The notes beneath the pieces are model-generated. The model worked only from the letters and a program-made list of their open reading frames with translations, did not search any database and was not told the DNA's origin. A DNA stretch of 5,149 nt from Acetobacteraceae bacterium (lineage in GTDB: Bacteria; Pseudomonadota; Alphaproteobacteria; Acetobacterales; Acetobacteraceae), in NCBI GenBank assembly GCA_003164305.1, contig PLSZ01000123.1, positions 2,575 through 7,723 of the forward strand, read 5' to 3'. Within the stretch, counting starts at the first letter, position 1. Every line of letters starts with the position of its first letter. Position numbers and translations under genes: made by a program. Positions 1 to 5,149 of this stretch are shown here, one piece after another.

Positions 1-260
1 GTCATGCCGATGCCGTCGTCGGCGATCAGCAGCGTGCGCGCCTGCTTGTCGGGCACGATGCGGATCTTCGCCTCGGCCGGCGGCGCGAGTTTCGGATCGG
101 TCAACGCCTCGAACCGGCGGCGGTCGGACGCGTCGGCGGCGTTGGCCACCAACTCGCGTAAGAATATTTCGCGCTCGGAGTAGAGCGAGTGGACGACGAG
201 GTCCAAAAGGCGGCCGACCTCGGCGCCAAAACTGTGTTTTTCCAATGTGGTATCTGACAT
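1..260 (-). CDS. htpG: Molecular chaperone HtpG (Hsp90 family), N-terminal fragment cut by window edge
   Basis: HtpG is the bacterial Hsp90, a cytosolic ATP-dependent dimeric chaperone that remodels client proteins, often with DnaK. Only the first 86 residues lie in the window; the gene runs off at base 1. Reading the minus strand from the ATG at 260-258 gives the start of the Hsp90 GHKL ATPase domain. Helix 1 includes the family signature [20 protein letters not shown] (about residues 24-43), with the expected catalytic glutamate (E36) and the Mg/ATP-binding asparagine (N40). The fragment ends in the nucleotide-binding motif DDGIGM (81-86), whose first aspartate contacts adenine. A strong Shine-Dalgarno (AAGGAGGG on the minus strand, 265-272) sits 4 bases before the ATG and fixes the start. 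The transporter gene lies upstream on the same strand with an 89-bp gap, and a heat-shock-type promoter candidate is in that gap. Identity is essentially certain; the ATP lid, middle and C-terminal domains cannot be judged. Confidence 0.96.
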   Translation of the reverse strand, partial: MSDTTLEKHSFGAEVGRLLDLVVHSLYSEREIFLRELVANAADASDRRRFEALTDPKLAPPAEAKIRIVPDKQARTLLIADDGIGM

Positions 261-283
261 CAGGCCCTCCTTGCCGCGGGCCG

Positions 284-312
284 ATATGCGCATGTCCGGC
301 GGCGGATTCAAG
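284..312 (-). promoter_or_regulatory. Candidate RpoH (sigma-32) heat-shock promoter for htpG
   Basis: On the minus strand the sequence reads CTTGAAT (306-312), a 14-base spacer, then GCGCATAT (284-291). The E. coli sigma-32 consensus is CTTGAAA, 13-15 bases, CCCCATNT. The -35 matches at 6 of 7 positions, and the -10 at 6 of 8 counting the free position. Transcription would start around 276-278, just ahead of the Shine-Dalgarno at 265-272, giving a short leader of about 17 bases. htpG belongs to the heat-shock regulon in many proteobacteria, so the position makes biological sense. The match is by eye only. Confidence 0.55.
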
Positions 313-349
313 GACCGTTGGGTCAACGAACTGACGTTTGAAGCGGTTG

Positions 350-1636
350 TTAACGCACCTCGAGATGGATCGTTCCGGCCGGGGGTGCCGGCGGCGCGGC
401 CAGCAGCGCCGAGATCGCGCTGAGCCCGGATAGCACCGCGAAACACGCCAACGAGGTCTCATATCCGCCGGTCGCGTCCCGCAGCACGCCGGACAGCAAC
501 GGACCCGCCGCCTGCGCCAGCACCTGCCCGGTCAAGGCGACACCGCGGATCGAGCCATAGTTGCTACGCCCGAAATAATCCGCCCATGCGATCGGCAGCA
601 TGACGAGCAAGCCGCCCACCCCAAGACCGAAAAACGTCGCGGCGAAATACCCCGCGCCGGCGGAACGCACCGGTTGATACAAACTGGCGCCCGCGCATAG
701 CAACAGCCCGGTCAGCACCAGCCGCCAACGCGAGGTCAGACGTCTCGGCAACATCCCGAATCCGAAACTGCCGATCCCCGACATCAGCGAGAAGTAACTC
801 ACCACCGACGCCGCGACGGGCGAACTCAGGCCGCGTTCGATCAGGAACGGCGCCTGATGCAGGCTGACCCCCGCCTGCACCGGATACGCCAACAACGTAA
901 ACAACGTCAGCAACCAAAAGCTTTTCGTCCTTACCGCCTGCGCTCGCGTGAACACCGGATCGCGGCGGAACCCGCCCGCTTCGCCTACGGCGATGGCGCG
1001 CGTGCCATCGGGCATCAGGCCAGCGTCCTCGGGCGCGCGCACCATGAGCAAAAAAGCCGGCACGAACCCGACCACCAGCACCGTCCCGCCGACCGCCAGC
1101 CAGCCGGCGCGCCAGCCACCGTTCAACATCGCCAGCGAGGCGATCATCGGCAACACGACCAACCCGGTCATCTGGCCCACCGACGCGATCGCGTTGGCCA
1201 CCGACCGGCGGGCGACGAACCAGGAATTGACCGCGCCATAAATCCCCAGATCGAACGGTCCGGCGAAGTTCATGCGCGCCACGCAAAACAGCACGTAAAA
1301 CATCGGCAGCGACCATGTCAGCGACAGCGCCATATTGGCGAGCCCCGTGGTCAGCACGGCGACACACAACACCAGCCGCGCGCCCTCCCGATCCAGCAGT
1401 CGTCCCAGACGGGGTGCCGCGATCGCCGCCAGGATGCCTCCCAACGACACAGCCCCGGAAATCGCGGTGCGCGACCAGCCGAATTCGGTGGTCATCGGTG
1501 ACACGAATACCGAGAGCGTGGCCACCGCGCCGCCCTGGCGGGACAGGCCGGCACAACAGGCGCAGCCCAGAATGATCCAGCCATAGAAGAACGGGAGTCG
1601 GGGGATCAGCCAACGGGCGAGCGGCGGGGCGTTCAT
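350..1636 (-). CDS. Major facilitator superfamily (MFS) transporter, OFA/monocarboxylate-porter-like
   Basis: A 428-residue inner-membrane protein of normal MFS length, with about twelve hydrophobic segments in two groups of six (roughly residues 16-36, 53-73, 85-105, 110-130, 145-165, 175-198; then 238-258, 272-292, 303-320, 328-350, 365-385, 393-413). A polar cytoplasmic loop (about 199-237) separates the halves. The loop after helix 2 carries an MFS motif A variant, [10 protein letters not shown] (78-87). The start FFYGWIIL (16-23) and the segment [12 protein letters not shown] (354-365) resemble oxalate/formate-antiporter and monocarboxylate-porter relatives, which suggests a small organic acid as substrate; this is inference from family style. 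The ATG at 1636 is followed by the expected N-terminus, but the Shine-Dalgarno is weak (GAG about 5 bases upstream). With only 49 bp separating it from the DUF29 gene, co-transcription from upstream is plausible. Transporter identity is secure; substrate and direction of transport are unknown. Confidence 0.9.
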   Translation of the reverse strand: MNAPPLARWLIPRLPFFYGWIILGCACCAGLSRQGGAVATLSVFVSPMTTEFGWSRTAISGAVSLGGILAAIAAPRLGRLLDREGARLVLCVAVLTTGLANMALSLTWSLPMFYVLFCVARMNFAGPFDLGIYGAVNSWFVARRSVANAIASVGQMTGLVVLPMIASLAMLNGGWRAGWLAVGGTVLVVGFVPAFLLMVRAPEDAGLMPDGTRAIAVGEAGGFRRDPVFTRAQAVRTKSFWLLTLFTLLAYPVQAGVSLHQAPFLIERGLSSPVAASVVSYFSLMSGIGSFGFGMLPRRLTSRWRLVLTGLLLCAGASLYQPVRSAGAGYFAATFFGLGVGGLLVMLPIAWADYFGRSNYGSIRGVALTGQVLAQAAGPLLSGVLRDATGGYETSLACFAVLSGLSAISALLAAPPAPPAGTIHLEVR

Positions 1637-1685
1637 AACGCTCAGGCTTACAGGCGGAACCCTGCGATCGCCAACCTGGCGCGGG

Positions 1686-2123
1686 TCAGGCGTCCGGCCA
1701 GAAATCGTCGTCGATCGCCTGGTCGAAGCTGAATGGGCTGGTGTCGGGGAAGGTCTCGGCGGCGAGGCCGGTTTCGCGTTCGGCCTCGATCAGGGCATCC
1801 CCATAGGCATCCGCCATCGCCACATCCAACTGGGACTTCAAACTGGGATTCTCCCGCAGATGACGTCGCAGACCGCGGCGCTGTGCCTTGATCGTCAGAC
1901 GCCAGCTGTTGCCACGAAACGCGGACTGAAACCGCCATTTCAACAGATGCAACAGCAGCACCGTCAGGCGGCTCAACAGCTCACGTTTCTCGCTGCGACC
2001 CATGCTTTCGATCTCTTCGGCGATGTTGTCGAGGTCGGCGCGGTCAAGTTTCCGGGAACGCAGCAACTTTGACTGCTGGACGGTCCAGGCGTGAAAATCC
2101 TGCTCGTAGAGTGAATTACCCAT
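1686..2123 (-). CDS. DUF29 domain-containing protein
   Basis: A 145-residue, mostly helical soluble protein that matches the DUF29 family along its whole length. It has the N-terminal block LYEQDFHAW (5-13), the acidic helix LDNIAEEIESMGRSEKREL (31-49), the block LLLHLLKWRFQ (56-66), and a basic region containing SWRLTIKAQRRGLRRHLREN (73-92). Near the C-terminus is the usual ETGL...FP motif (about 117-126). DUF29 proteins are widespread in cyanobacteria and alphaproteobacteria, often in several copies, and have no established function. The chosen start (ATG at 2123-2121) begins exactly where family members begin and has an AGGA (2134-2137) 10 bases upstream. The reading frame stays open upstream to 2366, but that part has no family similarity and would overlap the start of the divergent reductase gene, so I rejected the longer form. 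It lies just upstream of the transporter on the same strand; no functional link is evident. Confidence 0.88.
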   Translation of the reverse strand: MGNSLYEQDFHAWTVQQSKLLRSRKLDRADLDNIAEEIESMGRSEKRELLSRLTVLLLHLLKWRFQSAFRGNSWRLTIKAQRRGLRRHLRENPSLKSQLDVAMADAYGDALIEAERETGLAAETFPDTSPFSFDQAIDDDFWPDA

Positions 2124-2223
2124 CGCACGATGATCCTGTTCGCCAGTCGATAAGGGCGGAAGTCCTCGCAAATATGACCTTCGGACGCATCCTACAAGCA
2201 GGTGCCCACGGTACCTCCGGTCT

Positions 2224-2240
2224 GTGAACAAATCGTTCAC
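2224..2240. repeat. Short perfect inverted repeat in the divergent intergenic region, possible operator
   Basis: GTGAAC (2224-2229), five bases (AAATC), then GTTCAC (2235-2240) form a perfect 6-bp dyad. It lies 101 bases from the DUF29 start and 76 bases from the reductase start, in the 193-bp region between two divergently transcribed genes. The size and spacing suit a dimeric repressor or activator, but no regulator gene is present nearby. A single short dyad can arise by chance, so confidence is low. Confidence 0.3.
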
Positions 2241-2264
2241 GGGCCCCCACCCGCGCCCCCCGGG

Positions 2265-2293
2265 TCGCCAGCCCGCGTCGTCCGCTCTATAAC
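2265..2293 (+). promoter_or_regulatory. Possible housekeeping promoter of the aldo-keto reductase gene
   Basis: TATAAC (2288-2293) matches 5 of 6 bases of the sigma-70 -10 element, and TCGCCA (2265-2270), 17 bases upstream, matches 4 of 6 of the -35 element. Initiation would fall around 2300, leaving a very short leader that begins near the AGGAGG ribosome binding site (2305-2310). It is placed sensibly, but the -35 is weak and the surroundings are very GC-rich. Confidence 0.3.
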
Positions 2294-2316
2294 GCGGCGA
2301 AACCAGGAGGGTCATC

Positions 2317-3300
2317 ATGGCATTGCCGCAACGCGCGCTTGGCACCGGCGGATTGTCCGTCACCACCGTTGGTCTGGGGCTGATGTCCCTGTCCGGTGTC
2401 TACGGCGAAGCGGACGACGCGAAGTCCGAGGAACTGATCCGTTACGCGATTGATCTGGGCGTCAATCACCTGGACTCGTCGGACATGTACGGCTGGGGCC
2501 ATAACGAAAGCCTGCTCGGCCGCGCCATCAAAGGTCGCCGCGACAAAATCGTGCTGGCGACCAAGTTCGGCCAGGTGCAACGGCCCGGCCAATCGAACGG
2601 TGTCAACGGCCGCCCCGAATACGTGCAACAGGCCTGCGAGGCGAGCCTGAAGCGCCTCAACGAAGACGTCATCGACCTTTACTACCAGCATCGCGTCGAC
2701 CCCAACGTCCCGGTCGAGGAAACCGTCGGCGCCATGAAGCGTCTGGTCGAGCAAGGCAAAGTGCGTTTCCTCGGCATGTCCGAGGCCGCGCCCGACCGCG
2801 TCCGCCGCGCCAACGCGGTACATCCGATCGCCGCCGTGCAGACCGAATATTCATTGCTCTACCGCTCCGACGCCGAGGAAACCCGCGAAATCACCCGTTC
2901 CCTGGGCATTGGGTTCGTTGCGTACTCGCCCCTCGGCCGCGGCTTCCTGACCGGCGCGATCAAGACGTTCGACGACGTCGATGGCAGGCGCGCGGCGCAT
3001 CCGCGATTCCAGAAGGAAAACTTCGACCAGAACCGCGCATTGGTGGTTAAGATCGAAGAGATCGCCGCGGAGAAAAAATGCACGCCGGCGCAGTTGGTTC
3101 TGGCCTGGCTGCTGGCGCAAGGCGATGACGTCGTCGCCATCCCCGGCACCCGCTACCCCGCGCGGCTCGATGAAAATCTTGGCGCGCTGAAAGTCTCGCT
3201 GTCCGCCGAGGACGTGGCACGCATCAGCGCCGCCGTGCCGAAGGGAGCGGCCGCCGGAACACGCTACCCCGCCGGTGGCATGGGCGGCGTGTTCATCTGA
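2317..3300 (+). CDS. Aldo/keto reductase (AKR superfamily, AKR13-like)
   Basis: A cytosolic NADPH-dependent oxidoreductase of 327 residues, the normal length for a single (alpha/beta)8-barrel AKR. The catalytic tetrad is complete: D53 and Y58 in LDSSDMYG (52-59), K83 in ATKFG (81-85) and H125 in YYQHRVDPN (122-130). The barrel continues with [12 protein letters not shown] (154-165), QTEYSLLYR (175-183) and [13 protein letters not shown] (201-213). The cofactor-phosphate binding segment [17 protein letters not shown] (274-290) is intact, as is the usual RYP-containing C-terminus. The HRVDPNVP and [11 protein letters not shown] segments are typical of the AKR13/auxin-induced-like group, which reduces various aldehydes and ketones; the substrate cannot be told from sequence. 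The start is well supported by AGGAGG (2305-2310) 6 bases before the ATG. It is divergent from DUF29 and lies 86 bp upstream of the thiolase-like gene on the same strand with no clear terminator between, so read-through is possible. A role on a carbonyl compound made by the downstream pair is only a guess. Confidence 0.94.
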   Translation: MALPQRALGTGGLSVTTVGLGLMSLSGVYGEADDAKSEELIRYAIDLGVNHLDSSDMYGWGHNESLLGRAIKGRRDKIVLATKFGQVQRPGQSNGVNGRPEYVQQACEASLKRLNEDVIDLYYQHRVDPNVPVEETVGAMKRLVEQGKVRFLGMSEAAPDRVRRANAVHPIAAVQTEYSLLYRSDAEETREITRSLGIGFVAYSPLGRGFLTGAIKTFDDVDGRRAAHPRFQKENFDQNRALVVKIEEIAAEKKCTPAQLVLAWLLAQGDDVVAIPGTRYPARLDENLGALKVSLSAEDVARISAAVPKGAAAGTRYPAGGMGGVFI

Positions 3301-3348
3301 CCCGTCCGAGGCGGTCCCTACCAGGGTGGCGTCCCGGCTACCGATCAG

Positions 3349-3354
3349 TATACT
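3349..3354 (+). promoter_or_regulatory. Possible -10 element upstream of the thiolase/DUF35 pair
   Basis: TATACT matches 5 of 6 bases of the sigma-70 -10 consensus in an otherwise GC-rich 86-bp gap. The -35 region 17 bases upstream (GTGGCG, 3326-3331) is poor, at 3 of 6. Initiation would fall near 3361, so this transcript would begin at or after the end of the left arm of the inverted repeat described next. Confidence 0.3.
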
Positions 3355-3381
3355 CCCTCTCCGACCAACGCTGAGAGGGAG
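3353..3381 (+). repeat. Perfect 9-bp inverted repeat whose right arm is the thiolase ribosome binding site
   Basis: CTCCCTCTC (3353-3361) and GAGAGGGAG (3373-3381) are exact reverse complements separated by 11 bases. The right arm is the Shine-Dalgarno of the thiolase-like gene, ending 5 bases before its ATG at 3387. In any RNA that includes both arms, for example read-through from the reductase gene, the ribosome binding site would be held in a stem. An RNA starting from the -10 at 3349-3354 would lack the left arm. The repeat itself is certain; its role in regulation is inference. Confidence 0.6.
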
Positions 3382-3386
3382 CGAAC

Positions 3387-4556
3387 ATGAGTTTGAAGGG
3401 TGCGGGATACATCGTGGGGGCATGGGAGCATCCCACGCGCAAGGCGACCGATAAATCGGTCACTTTGCTGCACGCGGAATGCGCCAAGGGCGCGCTGGAC
3501 GACGCCGGCCTGACCAAGGACGATGTCGACGCGTATTATTGCGCCGGCGACGCGCCTGGCCTCGGTCCGATGTCGATGATCGACTACATGGGGCTGAAGG
3601 TGCGCCACATGGACTCGACCGATGTCGGCGGCTCGTCCTACCAGGTCGCGGTCGGTCACGCGCTGGAAGCGATCGCCACCGGCCGGGCCAATGTCTGCCT
3701 GATCACCCTGGCGGGCCGTCCGCGCAGCGAAGGCATGGCGACCGGCACCGCGCCGCGCGCCGGCAGTCCCGCTCAGCCGGAAATGCAATTCGAGTATCCG
3801 TACGGGCCTGCCACCGCGAACATGTACGCGATGTGCGCCATGCGGCATATGCACGAATACGGAACGACCAGCGAGCAGCTCGCCTGGATCAAGGTCGCCG
3901 CGTCGCATCACGCGCAGTATAACCCGCACGCGATGCTGCGCGACGTCGTCACGGTCGAGGACGTTGTCAATTCCCCGATGGTCGCCAGCCCGCTGCATCG
4001 CCTGGATTGCTGCGTCATCAGCGACGGCGGCGGCGCGTTGATCGTGACGAAACCGGAGATCGCGAAAAACCTGAAGCGCCCGCTGGTGAAAGTCATCGGT
4101 GTCGGTGAGGCGCCAAAGAACCAGATGGGTGGCGACGTCGATCTGACCTACTCCGCCGCGCGCTGGTCGGGTCCGCCGGCGTGGGAGATGGCGGGCATTA
4201 AGCCGTCCGACATTAAATACGCCTCGATCTACGACAGCTTCACCATCACCGTGCTGATGCAGTTGGAAGATCTCGGCTTCTGCGAGAAGGGCCAGGGCGG
4301 CAAATTCGTCTCCGACGGCAACCTGATTTCCGGCGTCGGCAAGCTGCCGTTCAACACCGATGGCGGCGGCTTGTGCTCCAACCATCCGGCCAATCGCGGC
4401 GGCATCACGAAAATCATCGAGGCGGTGCGGCAGTTGCGCGGCGAAGCGCATCCGGCGGTGCAGGTGCCAAACTGCGACCTGGCGATCGCGCACGGGACCG
4501 GCGGTTCGCTCGGCACGCGGCATGTTGGCAGCACTGTCATTCTGGAGAGGGAGTAA
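3387..4556 (+). CDS. Thiolase-fold protein lacking the nucleophilic cysteine (SCP-x/lipid-transfer-type), partner of DUF35
   Basis: A 389-residue protein of normal thiolase length, close to the SCP-x/lipid-transfer-protein type of thiolase, which acts on acyl-CoA substrates in the cytosol. The N-terminal half has the usual pattern (MSLKGAGYIVGAWEHPTR, 1-18; ALDDAGL, 36-42). At the nucleophile loop, where thiolases read CxSGxxA, this protein reads VGGSSYQVAVGHA (80-92), with glycine in the cysteine position. The second half keeps YDSFTITVLMQLEDLGFC (282-299), the substrate-loop motif NTDGGGLCSNHPANRGG (323-339) with H333 at the GHP histidine position, and HGTGGSLGTRHVGS (369-382), where histidine replaces the second catalytic cysteine as is common in SCP2-type relatives. 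Classical thiolysis through a cysteine acyl-enzyme is therefore unlikely. Known cysteine-less relatives include Ltp2-type steroid side-chain aldolases, which need a DUF35 partner. The start has a strong Shine-Dalgarno (3373-3381). The DUF35 gene follows after 6 bases. Family assignment is secure; reaction and substrate are not. Confidence 0.9.
   Translation: MSLKGAGYIVGAWEHPTRKATDKSVTLLHAECAKGALDDAGLTKDDVDAYYCAGDAPGLGPMSMIDYMGLKVRHMDSTDVGGSSYQVAVGHALEAIATGRANVCLITLAGRPRSEGMATGTAPRAGSPAQPEMQFEYPYGPATANMYAMCAMRHMHEYGTTSEQLAWIKVAASHHAQYNPHAMLRDVVTVEDVVNSPMVASPLHRLDCCVISDGGGALIVTKPEIAKNLKRPLVKVIGVGEAPKNQMGGDVDLTYSAARWSGPPAWEMAGIKPSDIKYASIYDSFTITVLMQLEDLGFCEKGQGGKFVSDGNLISGVGKLPFNTDGGGLCSNHPANRGGITKIIEAVRQLRGEAHPAVQVPNCDLAIAHGTGGSLGTRHVGSTVILERE
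4544..4553 (+). promoter_or_regulatory. Ribosome binding site of the DUF35 gene inside the thiolase-like gene
   Basis: GGAGAGGGAG occupies the last codons of the thiolase-like gene, ends directly at its TAA stop (4554-4556), and lies 9 bases before the ATG at 4563. Its 9-base core GAGAGGGAG is identical to the Shine-Dalgarno of the upstream gene (3373-3381). The layout implies translational coupling of the two subunits. Confidence 0.75.
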
Positions 4557-4562
4557 CCGGCC

Positions 4563-4967
4563 ATGGCAATCGCCGCCCAAAGAAAAATCCCGTTCGTCGG
4601 CACGGTCGACACCAATCCCGAAACGAAGCCGTTCTTCGACGGTTGCGCCGCGGGCAAGCTGGTATTGTCGCGTTGCGTGGAAACCAAGAAGTTCATTTGG
4701 TATCCGCGCGGCATCTCGCCGTTCACGCTCGGCCCGGTCGAGTGGAAGGAAGTGTCCGGCAAAGGCAAGATCTACACCTACAGCGTGATGGAGCGGGCCA
4801 ATCCGCCTTATTGCATCGCCTACGTCGAACTCGACGAAGGTCCGAAGATGATGACCAACATCGTCGATATCGACTTCAAGGACGTGAAGATCGGCATGAA
4901 CGTGAAGCTGAAGTTCATCCAGACCGAGGGCGATGGTCCGCCGATGCCATTCTTCGCCCCGGCCTGA
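4563..4967 (+). CDS. DUF35 / OB-fold protein with degenerate zinc ribbon, partner of the thiolase-like protein
   Basis: A 134-residue protein with the DUF35 layout. An N-terminal helical segment (TNPETKPFFDGCAAGKLVLS, 17-36) leads into a rubredoxin-like ribbon (about 36-60). An OB fold follows, starting at WKEVSGKGKIYTYSVM (61-76) and running through YCIAYVELDEGPKMMTNIVD (83-102) and IGMNVKLKF (110-118). DUF35 proteins bind thiolase-fold partners and appear to help bind CoA or pass substrate between active sites, as in archaeal thiolase/HMG-CoA synthase complexes, ChsH2-Ltp2 and BbsAB. Of the four usual zinc cysteines (CxxC ... CPxC) only C38 remains; the other positions read T41, S52 and T55 (SRCVET, then SPFT), so zinc binding there is unlikely. 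Such degenerate ribbons occur in other family members. The gene starts 6 bases after the thiolase-like stop with a strong ribosome binding site, and a hairpin terminator follows 24 bases after its stop, so the two genes end one operon. Confidence 0.9.
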   Translation: MAIAAQRKIPFVGTVDTNPETKPFFDGCAAGKLVLSRCVETKKFIWYPRGISPFTLGPVEWKEVSGKGKIYTYSVMERANPPYCIAYVELDEGPKMMTNIVDIDFKDVKIGMNVKLKFIQTEGDGPPMPFFAPA

Positions 4968-4990
4968 CGTTTTCCGACGACGTTTTTTTG

Positions 4991-5020
4991 ACGGCGCCAG
5001 CCCCGTGCTGGCGCCGTTTG
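4991..5020 (+). terminator. Hairpin terminator after the thiolase/DUF35 pair
   Basis: ACGGCGCCAGC (4991-5001) and GCTGGCGCCGT (5007-5017) form a perfect 11-bp GC-rich stem with a 5-base loop, followed by a short T-rich tail (TTTGCTGTT, counting the last stem T). It begins 24 bases after the DUF35 stop codon. The tail is weaker than in model terminators. A run of seven T precedes the stem (4983-4989), which would be A in a minus-strand transcript and so does not make the structure a good terminator from the other side. Confidence 0.75.
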
Positions 5021-5101
5021 CTGTTGACCCCACGTCATGACCGGGCCTGACCCCATGGCATCAAGTTAAGCGCCGGCCAGAGCACGATCTTCGCTGCATC
5101 G

Positions 5102-5149
5102 CATCCTCGGCCCTATCGTCATCCTCGACCTCCGTTATCGTCATCCTCG
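5102..5149. repeat. Short direct repeats in non-coding DNA, cut by the window edge
   Basis: CATCCTCG occurs three times (5102-5109, 5120-5127, 5142-5149). The last two copies lie in a longer exact repeat, TATCGTCATCCTCG (5114-5127 and 5136-5149), with a period of 22 bases. The unit resembles the GTCATCCTCG end of extragenic palindromic repeats common between genes in alphaproteobacteria, but the inverted half is not in the window. No plausible gene was seen between the terminator and the edge. Confidence 0.5.

Noticed and set aside
316..328. Small hairpin CGTTG-GGT-CAACG after the transporter gene as a terminator
   Set aside because: The stem is only 5 bp and no T-run follows on the minus strand.
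564..1613. A 349-codon minus-strand open frame inside the transporter gene
   Set aside because: It overlaps the MFS gene in another frame and translates to an Arg/Gly/Ala-rich sequence with no membrane segments or known motif.
1669..1681. CGCCA-ACC-TGGCG hairpin between DUF29 and the transporter
   Set aside because: The 5-bp stem has no T-rich tail on the minus strand; it is not distinguishable from chance in GC-rich DNA.
2124..2366. Longer N-terminal form of the DUF29 protein starting at 2366
   Set aside because: The extra 81 residues have no DUF29 similarity and would overlap the reductase start; the ATG at 2123 matches the family N-terminus and has an AGGA upstream.
3145..3273. GTRYPA occurs twice in the reductase (residues 277-282 and 314-319), suggesting an internal duplication
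   Set aside because: The first is the normal cofactor-binding loop and the second the usual RYP C-terminal motif of this AKR group; flanking sequence is not similar.
3316..3326. CCCT-ACC-AGGG hairpin after the reductase gene as a terminator
   Set aside because: A 4-bp stem without a T-run is too weak to call.
3345..5033. A 562-codon open frame on the minus strand opposite the thiolase-like and DUF35 genes
   Set aside because: Both real genes are in the same frame, so one GC-rich antisense frame stays open across both. Its translation has no recognisable domain and is rich in Arg, Ala, Asp and His, as antisense shadows are, while the plus strand gives two full-length family members with good ribosome binding sites.

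Overview
The window reads as high-GC proteobacterial chromosome, most likely an alphaproteobacterium of the Rhodospirillales/Acetobacterales kind. This is inferred from the GC-biased codon use, the style of the HtpG, DUF29 and thiolase proteins, and the CATCCTCG-type extragenic sequence at the right end. No marker gene fixes the taxon. Nothing indicates a phage, plasmid or CRISPR locus, and no tRNA or rRNA gene was seen.

The left half (1-2123) is all on the minus strand. In the direction of transcription it holds a small DUF29 protein (2123-1686), a 12-helix major facilitator transporter (1636-350), and the first 86 codons of the Hsp90 chaperone htpG (260 to beyond base 1). htpG has its own strong ribosome binding site and, just upstream, a good match to a heat-shock (sigma-32/RpoH) promoter. 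It is therefore probably regulated separately from the transporter.

The right half (2317-4967) is all on the plus strand and is separated from DUF29 by a 193-bp divergent intergenic region that contains a short perfect inverted repeat. It holds an aldo-keto reductase with an intact catalytic tetrad (2317-3300). An 86-bp gap follows, then a tightly coupled pair: a thiolase-fold protein (3387-4556) and a DUF35/OB-fold protein (4563-4967), closed by a hairpin terminator (4991-5020). The last ~130 bases are non-coding and carry short direct repeats cut by the window edge.

The most interesting unit is the thiolase/DUF35 pair. Such pairs form complexes that make or break carbon-carbon bonds on acyl-CoA substrates. 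Here the thiolase has no cysteine at the usual nucleophile position although it keeps the GHP-type histidine, and the DUF35 partner has kept only one of its four usual zinc-ribbon cysteines. Chemistry other than classical Claisen thiolysis, for example retro-aldol cleavage as in the steroid side-chain aldolases, is a reasonable hypothesis. The sequence does not identify the substrate. Both genes of the pair use the same purine-rich ribosome binding site, and the leader of the first contains a perfect complement to it. The aldo-keto reductase could act on a carbonyl product of the pair, but only adjacency supports that.
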